A stretch of DNA of 64,000 nucleotides from Otatea glauca. Its lineage: Eukaryota > Streptophyta > Magnoliopsida > Poales > Poaceae. The notes beneath the pieces were generated by a model, which saw only the letters and a program-made list of their open reading frames with translations, did not search any database and was not told where the DNA came from. The position numbers and the translations under genes were made by a program. The DNA is taken from positions 6,631,178 through 6,695,177 of the forward strand of contig CM070717.1 of assembly GCA_036346275.1 (NCBI GenBank). Direction: 5' to 3'. Shown here piece by piece: positions 1 through 9,890 of this stretch (the stretch's first letter is position 1; the number at the start of each line of letters is the position of its first letter).

Positions 1-55
1 ATATGAACACATACATACATACATACATACATACATACATACATACATACATACA

Positions 56-91
<36 letters not shown>

Positions 92-131
92 TGTATGTAT
101 ATATATATATATGTATGTATATATATATATG
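1..131. repeat. ACAT/ATGT tetranucleotide and AT microsatellite
   Basis: About twenty uninterrupted ACAT units are followed by mixed ATGT and AT runs to about position 130. The open frame read through it (a repeating Tyr-Ile-His pattern) is a by-product of the repeat, not a gene. Confidence 0.95.
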
Positions 132-1564
132 CATATGCTTATTATGCCTTCATACAATAACACATCCTATTTGCATAAACCATTATCTATCCAAAGTTTT
201 TACCTAGCCTAACATCATACTGCTATCATGCTGAAAAATAAATATGTTTAGCGAACTTCTGAAATTCTTTTCTATTAGTTTATTTATTATTGCATAATCA
301 ATCTAATAATATTAGACTTCAATAGAAAAGACCTAAAACAAACTAGATATCCAAATATTTTTATATATATAGGGTCCTGGCAGAATGAGAATCATAACAA
401 ACTAGATATCCAAATAATGAAATACGCTTTCACTGCTCTGAAAGTGTCTTTCGCGGCACGCCAAATTCTATTCGAATCCCGCCGGGTCGCTGACAAGCTG
501 AGTCCATCAGTCAGGGACACAAAACAGGGCGCGCACAGCTTTGGCTCGCCGCCGGCGAACTAACTCCGGCCAGGAGGAATGGGTTACACCTACGGCTTCA
601 TCATGATATTGCGCACCTAGGGGATAGCTCAAAGGTCCTCGGCGATGACCGGAGATGGGTCGCCACTATGGCCGAGCGGCGGAGGTCATGGCAACATGCC
701 GACCGGCGACAGAGGGCATTTTCGATGGAATCGGTTCCACCTAAAGCATCTACGAGTCCTAAAGGTTCCATTTTTATCAGTAGAGAGCACAGAGGAGTGT
801 CGGATTAGCTCACCACCGTTCGCCGGTTTTGGAGAAGAAGGGGCTCGGTGGCGGCGGAGCTCTGGTTGAAGATACCTGGAAACAACAAAGGGCTTTTGAT
901 CATAATGTGTCACTGATGCTAATGCGAATCTTGATCGGAAAGTAAATGAATGTACCGACTGCAATCGAGATGATTCCGATTTCTAGGGTTTTTCGGCTGC
1001 TTCGGAAAAGCAAGAAATTAGTGATGCTCAGTGGAGTATAATGGATGAAACAAGAGGGGTTTTGAAGCATGGGTTCTGGCGAACTCGATCTGGTATTTAT
1101 AGGCCAAGGAATTTCTGTAGAGAAGCTGATTACGTGGTGTGAACTCGGCGGCAAATTGCGACTAGAGATGGCCAAACGGGCGCCAAAGACAAAGACGCCC
1201 GTTTGGCTCGAGTAATAAGCGGCCGTGCCTTGCCGCCCACGGCCGAGGGACCGCCCAAGCACGCAGACGCATGGCGTTGATTGCGCGTGCCGTGCGCCAA
1301 GACGGTCCAACGGCCGACGGCCATGTCGGCCGTGAGCTGCTCTGACCAAAAAATTTAAAAATCCGAAAAAAATTAGGGAAAATACAGAAAAATATGAAAA
1401 AAATCAGAGAAAATTAAAAAATTTAGAATAATTATAAAAACTTGAATGATTTAGAAAAACTTTTTAAAAATATATATAAATAAAGAAAAAGCTAAAATAT
1501 GAGATAAATTCAGAAATGAGACAAATAATTTGAATTAAATAATGAGCTTTAATTATGTTTGGCT

Positions 1565-1631
1565 GCCTCGTTAAAAACTTTGCCAAGTAAAAACTCAACA
1601 CGAGAAAAACTTGGCAAAGAAAAAAGAGTAC
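1565..1631 (-). promoter_or_regulatory. T-rich 3'-flank motif (…TTTTTAACGAGGC) downstream of hAT transposase
   Basis: In transcript sense the block starts GTACTCTTTTTTC and ends AAAGTTTTTAACGAGGC, just after the transposase stop codon. Two blocks of the same design lie downstream of the copia pol remnant at 9025-9079 and 9110-9168. Function is unknown; a transcript 3'-end signal is one possibility. Confidence 0.5.
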
Positions 1632-1673
1632 GACCTATATCTCAGTGATACAAGAAAAAAGTGAAGATTACAA

Positions 1674-3758
1674 TTATTCTTCCTGATTATCTAAATAAAG
1701 ATTTTCGAACGTCTCCGCCAGCTCAGCATTTTCTGCAGTATATTGAACTCGTTGATCAGCTTGTTCCCAATCTTTCACAGTGAGAAGTATTTCCACCATC
1801 TCACTTGTCAGATTTGTTCTTCTCTCCTCGATTATTCTTCCGAATAGACTGAAAGCAGACTCCGAAGAAACCGTGGAGACAGGAACTGTTAACACATCCC
1901 GTGCTAGTATGGAAAGCACCAGATATGTCATCTTGTGCTCGTGCCACCATTGCAAAATGTTGAAGTCCTCCTCTTGTTTCTCTTGGTAGTTGACAGTGTC
2001 ACTGTTGGGATAGGCAGCTAGCTGCCCACCACTTGACGTGTCTGCACTTATCGTTGATGTAGTTGAACTCCTTGAGGAAGAGCCACCTGTACCCCATATC
2101 TTTCCCCACGCGGTTTTCTTCTTACCTGCTGTGGATGCTAGTGGAGGTCACTGCATGCGAACTCCGGCAAACTTCTAATCGTACTTATCATAAACTTCAG
2201 ATAAGTTAGCACGGACATTTGAAAAATAACTGGAATAATCAGTACCTACCGCATCACTTAAAAGTGAGAGAACATTAGAGAATCCTCGAAATTTAGCTCT
2301 AGGATCTAAAATAAATACAAATGCATATAACATAGGAATTTCTTGCCAATATTTCAAAATTTTAGTTTTCATAGCATAAACAACTTCTCACAATATATTA
2401 TCATTTTCGTGGCTCTTTAAGTGGGTAGCAATTTCTAAAATATGACGCACAATTAAAGGAGAGGTTGAATAATAAACTCCGGATAAAGCGACAGTGGAAT
2501 CAAAAAAAGTTCTAAAAATGAAAGCAAGTATTTAGCAACATACCAATGTTGTTCTGTGAGTACCGGTTGACTATCCCGTGTACGACAGTGCGTGTTAATA
2601 AAAACAGAAAATGTGCTCTCATATGGTATGACATTCTTAAGCATCAAGTAAGTAGATTTCCATCTAACAGGCATATCCAAACCAAACTTACGCGGACGTA
2701 AATTCATTGCAATACAATAAGTTTTATATGCTGCTACTCGTTGATTAGAATGACTTAAGAAAGTTATTGCAGTGCGAAAAGGTTCAATATACTGATTTAA
2801 CCTCTTTAAACCAGATTTAACTATAAGATTAATAATATGGCAAGCACAACACTGATGTAATAAGAAAGATTCAGCATATGAATTGAAAAGCGGAGTAAGT
2901 ATGTTCATGGCAGAAGTATTTGTGGAAGCATTATCTAATGTTATTGCAAAAATCTTATCACTAAGGCCAAAATCTTCCACAACTTTTACAATACAATCAG
3001 AAATATTTTCACCAGTATGTCCTACATCAATTAATTTGAATCCTAAATTCTCTTTTCTAGTTGCCAATCATCGTTTACATAATGAGCAACTACACTAAGG
3101 TAATCCTCTTTAGCTCTACCACTCCATATATCAGATGTTAAAGACACAGAAAAAGTACAGGTATTAAAATTTTCTTTTAGGTTATTGCGACAATTATTAT
3201 AATATTTAATCAAATCTCTAGTTGTTGTCTGTCTAGAAACTGCAGAAAACCTAGGATTATGAGCGGTCCTAATATAGCTTTCAAACGCAGCTGACTCACC
3301 GAAGTTTAAAGGAAGATCTTGAGAAGCGATTAAACGACAAAGAGATTCACGAGTTACCTCAGGATTGTAGTCCCAGTTACGTACCTACCATCGGGGTTGT
3401 ACTACAGTTGCGCCTGCCTCAAAGCCTTTCCCGCTTTTTTTCTACAGCTGTCAGCATGCCTCTTCAAGTGCCCCATTCCACCTGAAGATTTTGCAGTTAA
3501 TTTATATTTGCAATATTTACAAACAGCATACCTGATTTGGACGTCATTTGATGTCTCAAAAATCTGGTCGAAATCTTCCCAAACTCCCGATGTACTGCGT
3601 CTTGTTCTTTTCACCCCGGTGCTTGCCGACACAGTAGCACTTGTAGAGCCTGAAGATGGCACATCTCCTGCAGCTTCTTCGGCATATGATGCAAGAAGCT
3701 CCTCGGGTGAAATATCGAAACCAGAAGCTGGGAACGATGGAAAATCCCCGGGCTCCAT
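1674..3758 (-). pseudogene. hAT transposase remnant (BED finger, RNase H-like core, C-terminal dimerisation domain)
   Basis: Transposase catalyses cut-and-paste movement of the surrounding element. Read from 3758 downward, the first ~118 residues include an acidic N-terminus and a BED-type zinc finger: VWEDFDQIF, then CKYCKYKL and a GHLKRHADSC pair of His/Cys ligands. A second block (3067-2453) has the hAT core signatures LDNAS, CCACHIINLIV and VRWKSTYLML. A third (2372-2175) has the LDPRAKF motif. The last (1955-1674) is the hAT dimerisation region, with STVSSESAFSLFGRI and ERRTNL. Stop codons or frameshifts separate the blocks, so no full protein is made. The region between about 3060 and 3400 is coding-like but broken. 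A conserved 3'-flank motif lies 43 bp beyond the stop (see 1565-1631). Confidence 0.9.
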
Positions 3759-4392
3759 AAAGCAAACTACAAGAAATAATGACGCTATTAATACTAAAAT
3801 AAGATTTAAAATACTAACAAAATGAAAAAATAAATCACAATTATCACCTTGATTTCTTGACAGAAGTCGAAAGCCGAATTTCGGATTTTTGGATTTTTGA
3901 CAAAACTATTTTTAATTTTGCCAAATTACCACTAAGAGCAAAAGAATTTCCACAAGAGAATGATTAGAAGAGAATGCAAGATTGTTGGTGTGGAAATGGG
4001 GAGGGGGCAGCCACCTATTTATAAGAAAAAATTCAGGACTTTTTTGAATTTTTTCGGATTTTTTTCAAAATTTTAAATCTGCAACGGCTATTTTTTAAGC
4101 GGGCTAAGCGGGCGTGCCGTCTGCGTGTCGCCATTGGCGTGCGGGCCATCTTTGTGCCATCTTTGGGTCGTGTCGCGGCGGGCCCGGCCAGAACGGCCAG
4201 GTCGTTGCGGCCGCAGTGCCTCACCTCCGGCCCAAGCATGGCACGGTGGGTTGGGTCGAGCCGGCACGACCCGTTTAGGTCTGGGCCATGCCGTGTTTCA
4301 AGGGCGCACGATCTTTGTGCAGCGTGCGCCCGCGGTGGTCCGCCCATCCGCCATCTCTAATTGCGACGCTAGAACAGGAGCTGGTATGTGCG

Positions 4393-4917
4393 TAGGGATT
4401 GCAACGGGGAAAATCCCCGCGGGGAGCACCCTCCCATCCCCGATCCCCGATAAGCAAAATTTCCCCGTCCCCGTCCCCGACCCCGTACACGGGGCTTAAT
4501 TCTCCCCCGTCCCCGATCCCCGACGGGTTTGCGGGGCCCCGACGGGGACTAATCCCCAAAAATATTATATAAAAGATCAAATGCTACATGAATAAATCAC
4601 TAGATTAATAGTGCATGTATGATTAAGTGTGAGTGAATCACGAGAGTAATTCATATTTAGCATGTTTATTAATAATGACCTCACATATATTTTTTTTTTG
4701 AGAATAATCATTTGCTCCCACCTAGTAGTGATAACGCGGGGACGGGGACGGGGAACGGGGACGGGGAATGGTGGAACATCCCCGTCCCCACGATCCCCGA
4801 CGGGGACAACATTTTCCCCGATAAACCCCCCACGGGGCGAGATTTCCCTCCATCCCCGTCCCCTAATAGAGGAATTCCCCGCAGGGAACGGGGATCAGGG
4901 CCCCATTTCCATCCCTA
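4393..4917. mobile_element. Non-autonomous hAT element, 525 bp, 8-bp TSD TATGTGCG
   Basis: The termini are TAGGGATTGCAACGGGG at the left and the complement of TAGGGATGGAAATGGGGC at the right. The flanking 8-mers at 4385-4392 and 4918-4925 are both TATGTGCG. Both ends carry dense runs of CCCCGTCCCCGA-like repeats, a common subterminal pattern in this hAT group, around an AT-rich centre. Open frames through it are products of the C/G repeats. It must have been moved by a related transposase in trans, because none is encoded here. Confidence 0.92.
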
Positions 4918-5965
4918 TATGTGCGTGCGTGCGGATTTTCAAGGCAAGGACAAGACGTGGCAAGTTCTTAATGAGGCGGTTTCTTTGGGCGGCGTGAGGT
5001 TGCAGCGGTGGCGTGAGCTACAGCCGGCGAGCTGCTCTCTCGGTCACACGCAGGAGCTCAACTGCGAGAGGAGAGGAAGAAGGCGATGGCTGCAGCTGAC
5101 GGGTAGAACCGCACAGGAGAAAGGGCCCGCGTGGCAGTGAAGGAAGAAGAGAACTTCGGCTTGGACTGCAAGAAGGTTGAATTGGGTTCACTGAATCCAT
5201 TTTCTATCTAGTCGGTCAATTAATGAGGAATTTGCTGAGTATACTAGAGCTAGGTTAGAATCTACCATAAAACTTTCAGACCTATTGGACGCCTGTAGAA
5301 TTTACAAAAATTCCGACAGTGTACTGTGCACAAATTTATGCATTTTGTTTTATATTTATTTAGGTATTTATTCTTACTAAAAAATTTGTAAACTTTTTGT
5401 AAAGATTTCTTATGGCTACACAAGCCTCCTGTAAAAGTTTAAACTTCAGATTCTTGATAGTTTATTTAATAAAATTCTGACATTGATGTTTCCAGATTTT
5501 TAGCTTTTCAGTTTTTAAATTTTTATAAATATCAAATATAAATATTATCTCCTGATATTTTTTCTGTTGATGTCTCTATCCAGGATGAAGATAAAATAAA
5601 AATCTTCATATAGAATTTATGAAAATTTAATTTCTGACATTTTTACTATTGTTAGTCATGATTCATTAAATTACTTTCTTTTCATCTTTTAATACTTTGA
5701 CATGACTTTAAAATTATATTTTAGGATTCTGCATAGCTCCAAGAATTTTACAGGGATTTTTCTTATTTTGTTGTTTTATAAATCTTTTCTTATCACTTAT
5801 GTAAGGTTTGGATGATTATCAGAAGGGATTTTTCATTTAAGCAATAATCAAAGGAAATCAAGAAAACTCAGAGAAAATTCAGAAAAACCAGGAAAACAAA
5901 AAAAATAAAATTTAGTTTAAATATTTACTTGATTTCTTATTTTTACTAGATTAGCAAGATTTACA

Positions 5966-6196
5966 AAGCAGCTCGATGTGAGCACGGCGGCGACCACATT
6001 GGCCTTAGCAGAGCAGCACCATTGTCATGAGCTTAAAGAGGCGGTTTTCAAGTTCCTCACGTTACCTTCAAACATGCAAACAGTCAGGGCCACTGATGGT
6101 TATAAGCATATGATGACAAGCTACCCCTCTCTATGGAAGGAGCTCACATCGAGGCACATTGTCTATAGTATAAATAGTGCTGGGAAAGTAACTTAG
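5966..6196 (+). pseudogene. 3' fragment of a MATH-BTB gene
   Basis: The frame starting with AAG CAG CTC GAT at 5966 runs open to a TAG stop at 6194-6196 and encodes the last ~76 residues of a MATH-BTB protein (QLDVSTAATTLALAEQHH, HELKEAVFKFL, SLWKELTSRHI). It matches the C-terminal part of the gene at 19658-20718 almost residue for residue. The MATH and BTB domains are absent because an LTR ends at 5965. If that LTR interrupted the gene, the missing 5' part should lie left of this window. There is no plausible start codon of its own, so it is a gene fragment. Convergent orientation to the other copy makes this pair a tail-to-tail duplication. Confidence 0.85.
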
Positions 6197-7670
6197 TTGT
6201 TTATATTTTTGGTGAAAACTCTTATAATCGGAAAATTGGATACTTGTTTAATTAGTACTCACGCTCATTGAGTTTGTTTATGTCCCCCGTGAAAAAAATT
6301 AACCGTCGGACGATGAACCATGAGGATAAGTTCTCGCCGTCTTGATCTAACTTTTGCTCTCATTATTGAATGAAATCAACATGATAAGTCCCTACAAAGG
6401 ACCAAAAGTTATGGATTTTTTCAATGGGTGGTAAACAAAAAGCAGAAGAGCTATTGTGCTGCCAGAAGCCCAAAGCCAGACACAGCAGACGGACACAATC
6501 ACTCTGCAAACGCAAAGCCGTGCTACCCTGTTAATTAATAATAGCATCGAGCACTAAGTAATTAGCCAAGTTAATTAGGGGTTTAGCAGGATGCCGTACC
6601 AATTATGGAGGAAACTAATTAATGCTAGCAAATTAACCAACCACGACGTAGCATCACTGTCAACTCTGGACGAAACAAATACTAGCATCTGGCTTTTGTT
6701 AGATTTCCTGCAGTGCCCTGCTGCAGTGAGCTAGTTATGAAGACGATTACTAGCTGAGTGTCACATGTTTGCTGCAATGTTGCTTCTGCGAGCTTAGGTA
6801 TGAAGACGATACTAGGATGAACTTTCGCTGAGCTCGCCCGAACGTACTTTTTACCATCCTTATAACTCAAGAAGTGCTTATGTGCGAGGACTAGTAGGGT
6901 ATTTGTGCGTTACAACGAAATCCTAAAAAGGATGATACATATAAGTAGGAAGGATCATAAGCTATACAATAAGTACAATTTATTTCATATGCACATCGAG
7001 CGAAGCATATCTCGACAACATCTTAACCGTTTGTGGCAGATGCAACAGATCAGATGTTTTGAAGGAGAACGGATGACCGCCACTAACTCCTAATTAGAAG
7101 TAGTAGAGATATGTCTCAGAACTCTTATTGAGTGCTTATGCATGCACGTACCTTGCTGTCTTGGGCATATTGGTATGCCAGTAGTCGACGAGGATCCGTG
7201 CAGTCCCAATACTTAAGCAGTCTCCTACGGACCATCTGATCAAAAAATAATAGCTCTAATCTTCCGAAAATGCTGTGGTAGGTGAGCGGCGTTGGTTGCA
7301 CGTACGCGCATGTCAAGCTTAAGATGATCGTGCTACTTGCTAGTGAAGCTTATATCTGGTGCGAAGGGCAACATTGGTTAGACAAAATGAAAATACTTTC
7401 AAACCTGATGAAAAGTACAATTTACTAAAAGGATGTGCTGTGAAGCTAGACTACACTCTCGCTAGTTCAGTAGTAGAAACCACATCTGCTAGCAAAATAG
7501 CTTCCGCCAAGAACTGTATCACCCCGGTTGAAGCAGTTCGACAAGGAATACTTCTGCTGAAGGATAGCTCGTAACTAACTACATTTTATCTTTAAACAAA
7601 AAAAGGTAACTAACTACATGGGTGAGAGAAGAAGGGTGAAAGTAATTACTAATATTAGGCGATGTATATA
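5966..7670 (+). repeat. Left arm of an inverted duplication (MATH-BTB tail plus 3' flank)
   Basis: This segment is a reverse-complement match to 18155-19888. Landmarks on both sides include the end of the coding frame, the Cacgctcattgagtttgttt stretch (6250 versus 19585), the gtccgtctgctg region (6490 versus 19360) and the aatattaggcgatgtatat end (7652-7668). Homology fades between about 7670 and 7700. Copies differ by scattered substitutions and small indels, so the duplication is not very recent. Outside the gene tail I see no convincing coding sequence in 6197-7670. Confidence 0.88.
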
Positions 7671-7767
7671 GGTGAGACTAGGCTCCAATGTTTGCTAGCA
7701 GATACGGGCCTAGTATCTTAACTTACTCGAAGATACGGGCCTAGTCTCACCTATAAACGTTGGAGCC
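7667..7767. repeat. Compact interlocked inverted and direct repeats
   Basis: The 16-mer TATAGGTGAGACTAGG (7667-7682) is perfectly complementary to 7740-7755. GGCTCCAA (7681-7688) is complementary to TTGGAGCC (7760-7767). The sequence AGATACGGGCCTAGT also occurs twice in the loop. It lies exactly where the left arm loses homology to the right arm. Confidence 0.7.
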
Positions 7768-7846
7768 GAAGGTAGAAGAAGAACATGCAATACTTAGTCC
7801 TAGCCCAAGAGTGGCTGTCCTGACAGGGAGAGAAACAACATAGATC

Positions 7847-8990
7847 TGTTAAGGAACCTCGCTATCGAATAGTCCGGGTTCTTGAACAGATCTAAATTGG
7901 AGAACAGAGAGAGACATAGGTATATGTAGAGGTGAAAACGGAAACGGAATTTCCGACCGTTCAAGAAAACGAAACGAAGCCTTTTTCGAAACGAAACGGA
8001 AAATGTCGTGACGAAAACGAAACGGAAACTTTTTGTTGGAAACGGAACGAAGCGGAGAGCCATTTCCGTCGGAAACGAACGAATCGAAATTCGTATAAGT
8101 GAAACCGAAATTGTGTCGGAAACTTGGCCCATTTGGCCCAAAAAGGAGAATAGAGAATTTAAATTTATTTTCGAATTAAAATAATTTGAAATACAAATGC
8201 CTTTATAGAAAATATCAAATAGAGTTCAAAATTCGAAAAAAACTCAAAAACACTTTGGAACATTTTGAACCTAGGAAAATTATTTCTAGCATATTTTTGG
8301 CTTCATTTTTCATGAATAAATTAATTATATAAATCTGAAAAATAGTAAAATGGCATTTATAAATTCCGAAAATCCGTGATAAATCTCGGATAATCATAAA
8401 TGAACATTGAACAATAATATGAAAATTTTAGGGCATTACATCTTTACAGTTGGAGGAGCAAGAGGATGTCGATGATAATGGTATGGAGGAGGATATGATG
8501 GTTTGATCGGGGGACAAATAGCGAGCTTTCAATCGATAAACTTGAGAAAAAACTTTCTAGTGATACCGGTGAACGTAACATTGTTATTGTACCCACCTTT
8601 GTGATGGAATGAGTTACATTGTTTTTGTGATCATGTATATTGTGATCATGTATTACGCTCTTCCGAATTTTCCACTTTCGCTTCGTGATCCGTGTCAGCT
8701 CCGCTTCGCATCCGCTTTCGATCATTATTCGTTTCGTATCCGCTTCCGGGGTTTTCGATTCCATTTCCGTTACCGGTAAAAGATGTGGAAACGGAAACGG
8801 AACGACCATTTACCGACCGTTTCCGTTCCGTTTTCATCCCTAGGTATATGGGGAGCGACGGCAGAATTATTTATTGATTTCTGATTGCTTGTACATAGGG
8901 GGGACCCCCTCCTCCTTATATAGCGCTCGCCTAGGGTTTCGGCTAAAGGACCATCGTGGGCTTTTCATTGGGCCACGTGGTTTCCCAACA
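7847..8990 (-). mobile_element. 3' LTR of the copia element, interrupted by a hAT insertion
   Basis: Removing the hAT element and one copy of its 8-bp duplication leaves about 219 bp matching the 5' LTR at 15391-15614. It keeps the TATATAGCGCTCG stretch near 8920, the CACGTGG near 8974 and the TG...CA ends. Confidence 0.92.
7927..8843. mobile_element. Non-autonomous hAT (Ac-like) element, 917 bp, TSD GGTATATG
   Basis: It begins TAGAGGTGAAAACGGAAACGG-like and ends with the complement of TAGGGATGAAAACGGAACGG, the Ac-type terminus. Flanking 8-mers at 7919-7926 and 8844-8851 are both GGTATATG. The sister LTR at about 15465 shows the empty site with a single GGTATATG. Subterminal regions are full of AACGGAAA/TTTCCGTT repeats; the centre is AT-rich and has no transposase. 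Confidence 0.93.
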
Positions 8991-9000
8991 CTCCCCCTTG
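8991..9000 (-). promoter_or_regulatory. Polypurine tract of the copia element
   Basis: On the minus strand CAAGGGGGAG directly abuts the 3' LTR start TGTTGGGAAACC. This is the expected primer site for plus-strand synthesis and confirms the minus orientation. Confidence 0.85.
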
Positions 9001-9024
9001 GGCCCTTTGCCGCGAGATGCATAT

Positions 9025-9168
9025 GCCTCATTAAAACTCCAGAAAAACCCAGTGGAAAAAATACTTGAAGAAAGAGTACATAGCATACGCTTACTATGTT
9101 GCACGAATTGCCTCGTTAAAAACTTATGCAAGAAAACTTCATGAAAAACTTGCTAAGGAAAAGAGTAC
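9025..9168 (-). promoter_or_regulatory. Two tandem T-rich 3'-flank motifs of the copia element
   Basis: The blocks 9025-9079 and 9110-9168 read, in transcript sense, GTACTCTTT... to ...AGTTTTAATGAGGC, and GTACTCTTTTCC... to ...AAGTTTTTAACGAGGC. They lie between the end of pol and the polypurine tract. The second closely resembles the block at 1565-1631 behind the hAT transposase. Confidence 0.6.
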
Positions 9169-9225
9169 AATTCACCCAAACTTCAATCACTAATCTTCGA
9201 GATTCATGTTGGGTATTCATAATTC

Positions 9226-9890
9226 ATGTTCGAGATTCATGTGGGAGTATGTGAAATATCTCTCCCTGAAATCTGCACTTCTCTAAGTCTCATCATTCCA
9301 ATTCTTTTTACACACCTTTCAAAGGTAGATGCTGAAAGTGATTTAGTGAACAAATCTGCAAGATTTTCACATGACTTAGTATGCAATATCTTGATCTCGT
9401 TCATCTTATGCAATTCGTGAGCATAGAAGAACTTGGGGTTGATATGCCGTGAGATTGCTCTTCACATAGCCCATACGTGCTTGGGCAACACAAGTCGCAT
9501 TATCTTCATAAATGATTGTGGAGTTTGCTCAATGTTCAAGCCACATGACTTACGGATGTGGTGAACCATTCTTGAGCCATGCACATTCACGAGATGCTTC
9601 ATACAAAGCAATGATTTTCGAGTGGTTTGTCGACGTCGAGACGAGTGCCGCTAGACGACTTCAGAAAGCTACTTTGTTCCTCCACATAGGAAAACATAGC
9701 CGATTTGGGACTTGCCGATATCGTAGCCAACCAAATTCAATTCATTGTTTCTTCGAAAAACAAACCGAGGTCTTTGCTTCCTTGGAGGTAACGGAAGATG
9801 TCCTTGATCCCTTTCCAATGCCTTTTGGTGGGTTACGCAGCATGCATCGAGCTAGCAAATTCACAATGACGCAATGTCCGTCCGGTGCTA
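9226..9890 (-). pseudogene. Copia RNase H remnant
   Basis: Translating the minus strand in pieces gives recognisable copia RNase H sequence: a GALLYLANCTRPDIAF-type lead-in near 9900-9850, a YADAGYLSDPHKGRSQ-like stretch near 9740-9690, the EATRECAWLR-type helix near 9600, and a C-terminal DLFTKSLSASTFE motif near 9340. RNase H would remove the RNA strand during reverse transcription. Frameshifts separate these pieces, so no continuous protein exists. It follows the reverse transcriptase remnant directly, as in copia pol polyproteins. Confidence 0.7.

Larger units (their letters stand above)
1163..4359 (-). mobile_element. hAT (Ac-like) DNA transposon, 3197 bp, 8-bp TSD ATTGCGAC
   Basis: The ends are inverted repeats: TAGAGATGGCC at the left, and ...GCCATCTCTA at the right. 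The flanking 8-mers 1155-1162 and 4360-4367 are both ATTGCGAC, the target-site size of hAT elements. The subterminal 150-300 bp are GC-rich. The left one folds on itself (CCAAACGGGCG at 1172-1182 faces CGCCCGTTTGG at about 1196-1206), as hAT subterminal transposase-binding regions often do. The interior encodes a decayed transposase on the minus strand. The element sits inside the LTR at 1-5965, so it is younger than that LTR. The perfect target duplication suggests a fairly recent insertion, although the transposase is already broken. Confidence 0.93.
1..5965 (-). mobile_element. Long LTR of a minus-oriented retrotransposon, left end outside the window, split by two hAT insertions
   Basis: Its right end reads ...GATTTACA, the complement of a TGTAAAT LTR start, and lies exactly where the MATH-BTB coding sequence at 5966 breaks off. 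A minus-strand TATA-like signal (CTATAAATACC near 1095-1105) sits in a GC-rich core at about 430-1162. The same layout, including the tatttatag signal, occurs in the 44313-49684 element around 47840-48500. Removing the two hAT elements and their duplicated 8-mers joins 1162 to 4368-4392 and 4926 into one continuous tract. No coding domain is visible. If this is an LTR insertion, the 5-bp target duplication should be AAGCA (5966-5970), but its partner would be left of the window. Stretches 132-420 and 5200-5960 are AT-rich and hold nothing else I recognise. Confidence 0.6.

Noticed and set aside
3..212. 69-residue open frame at the window start
   Set aside because: It is a translation of the ACAT microsatellite.
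686..1349. Minus-strand frames of 90-150 residues
   Set aside because: They lie in LTR sequence and the longer one crosses the hAT insertion boundary at 1163; no recognisable domain.
4125..5140. Several 100-140 residue frames
   Set aside because: They come from GC-rich hAT ends and CCCCG repeats and cross element borders.
7125..7316. A short frame also present in the other arm at 18500-18682
   Set aside because: The two copies differ by indels and unrelated ends, and there is no known homologue; similarity is explained by the inverted duplication.
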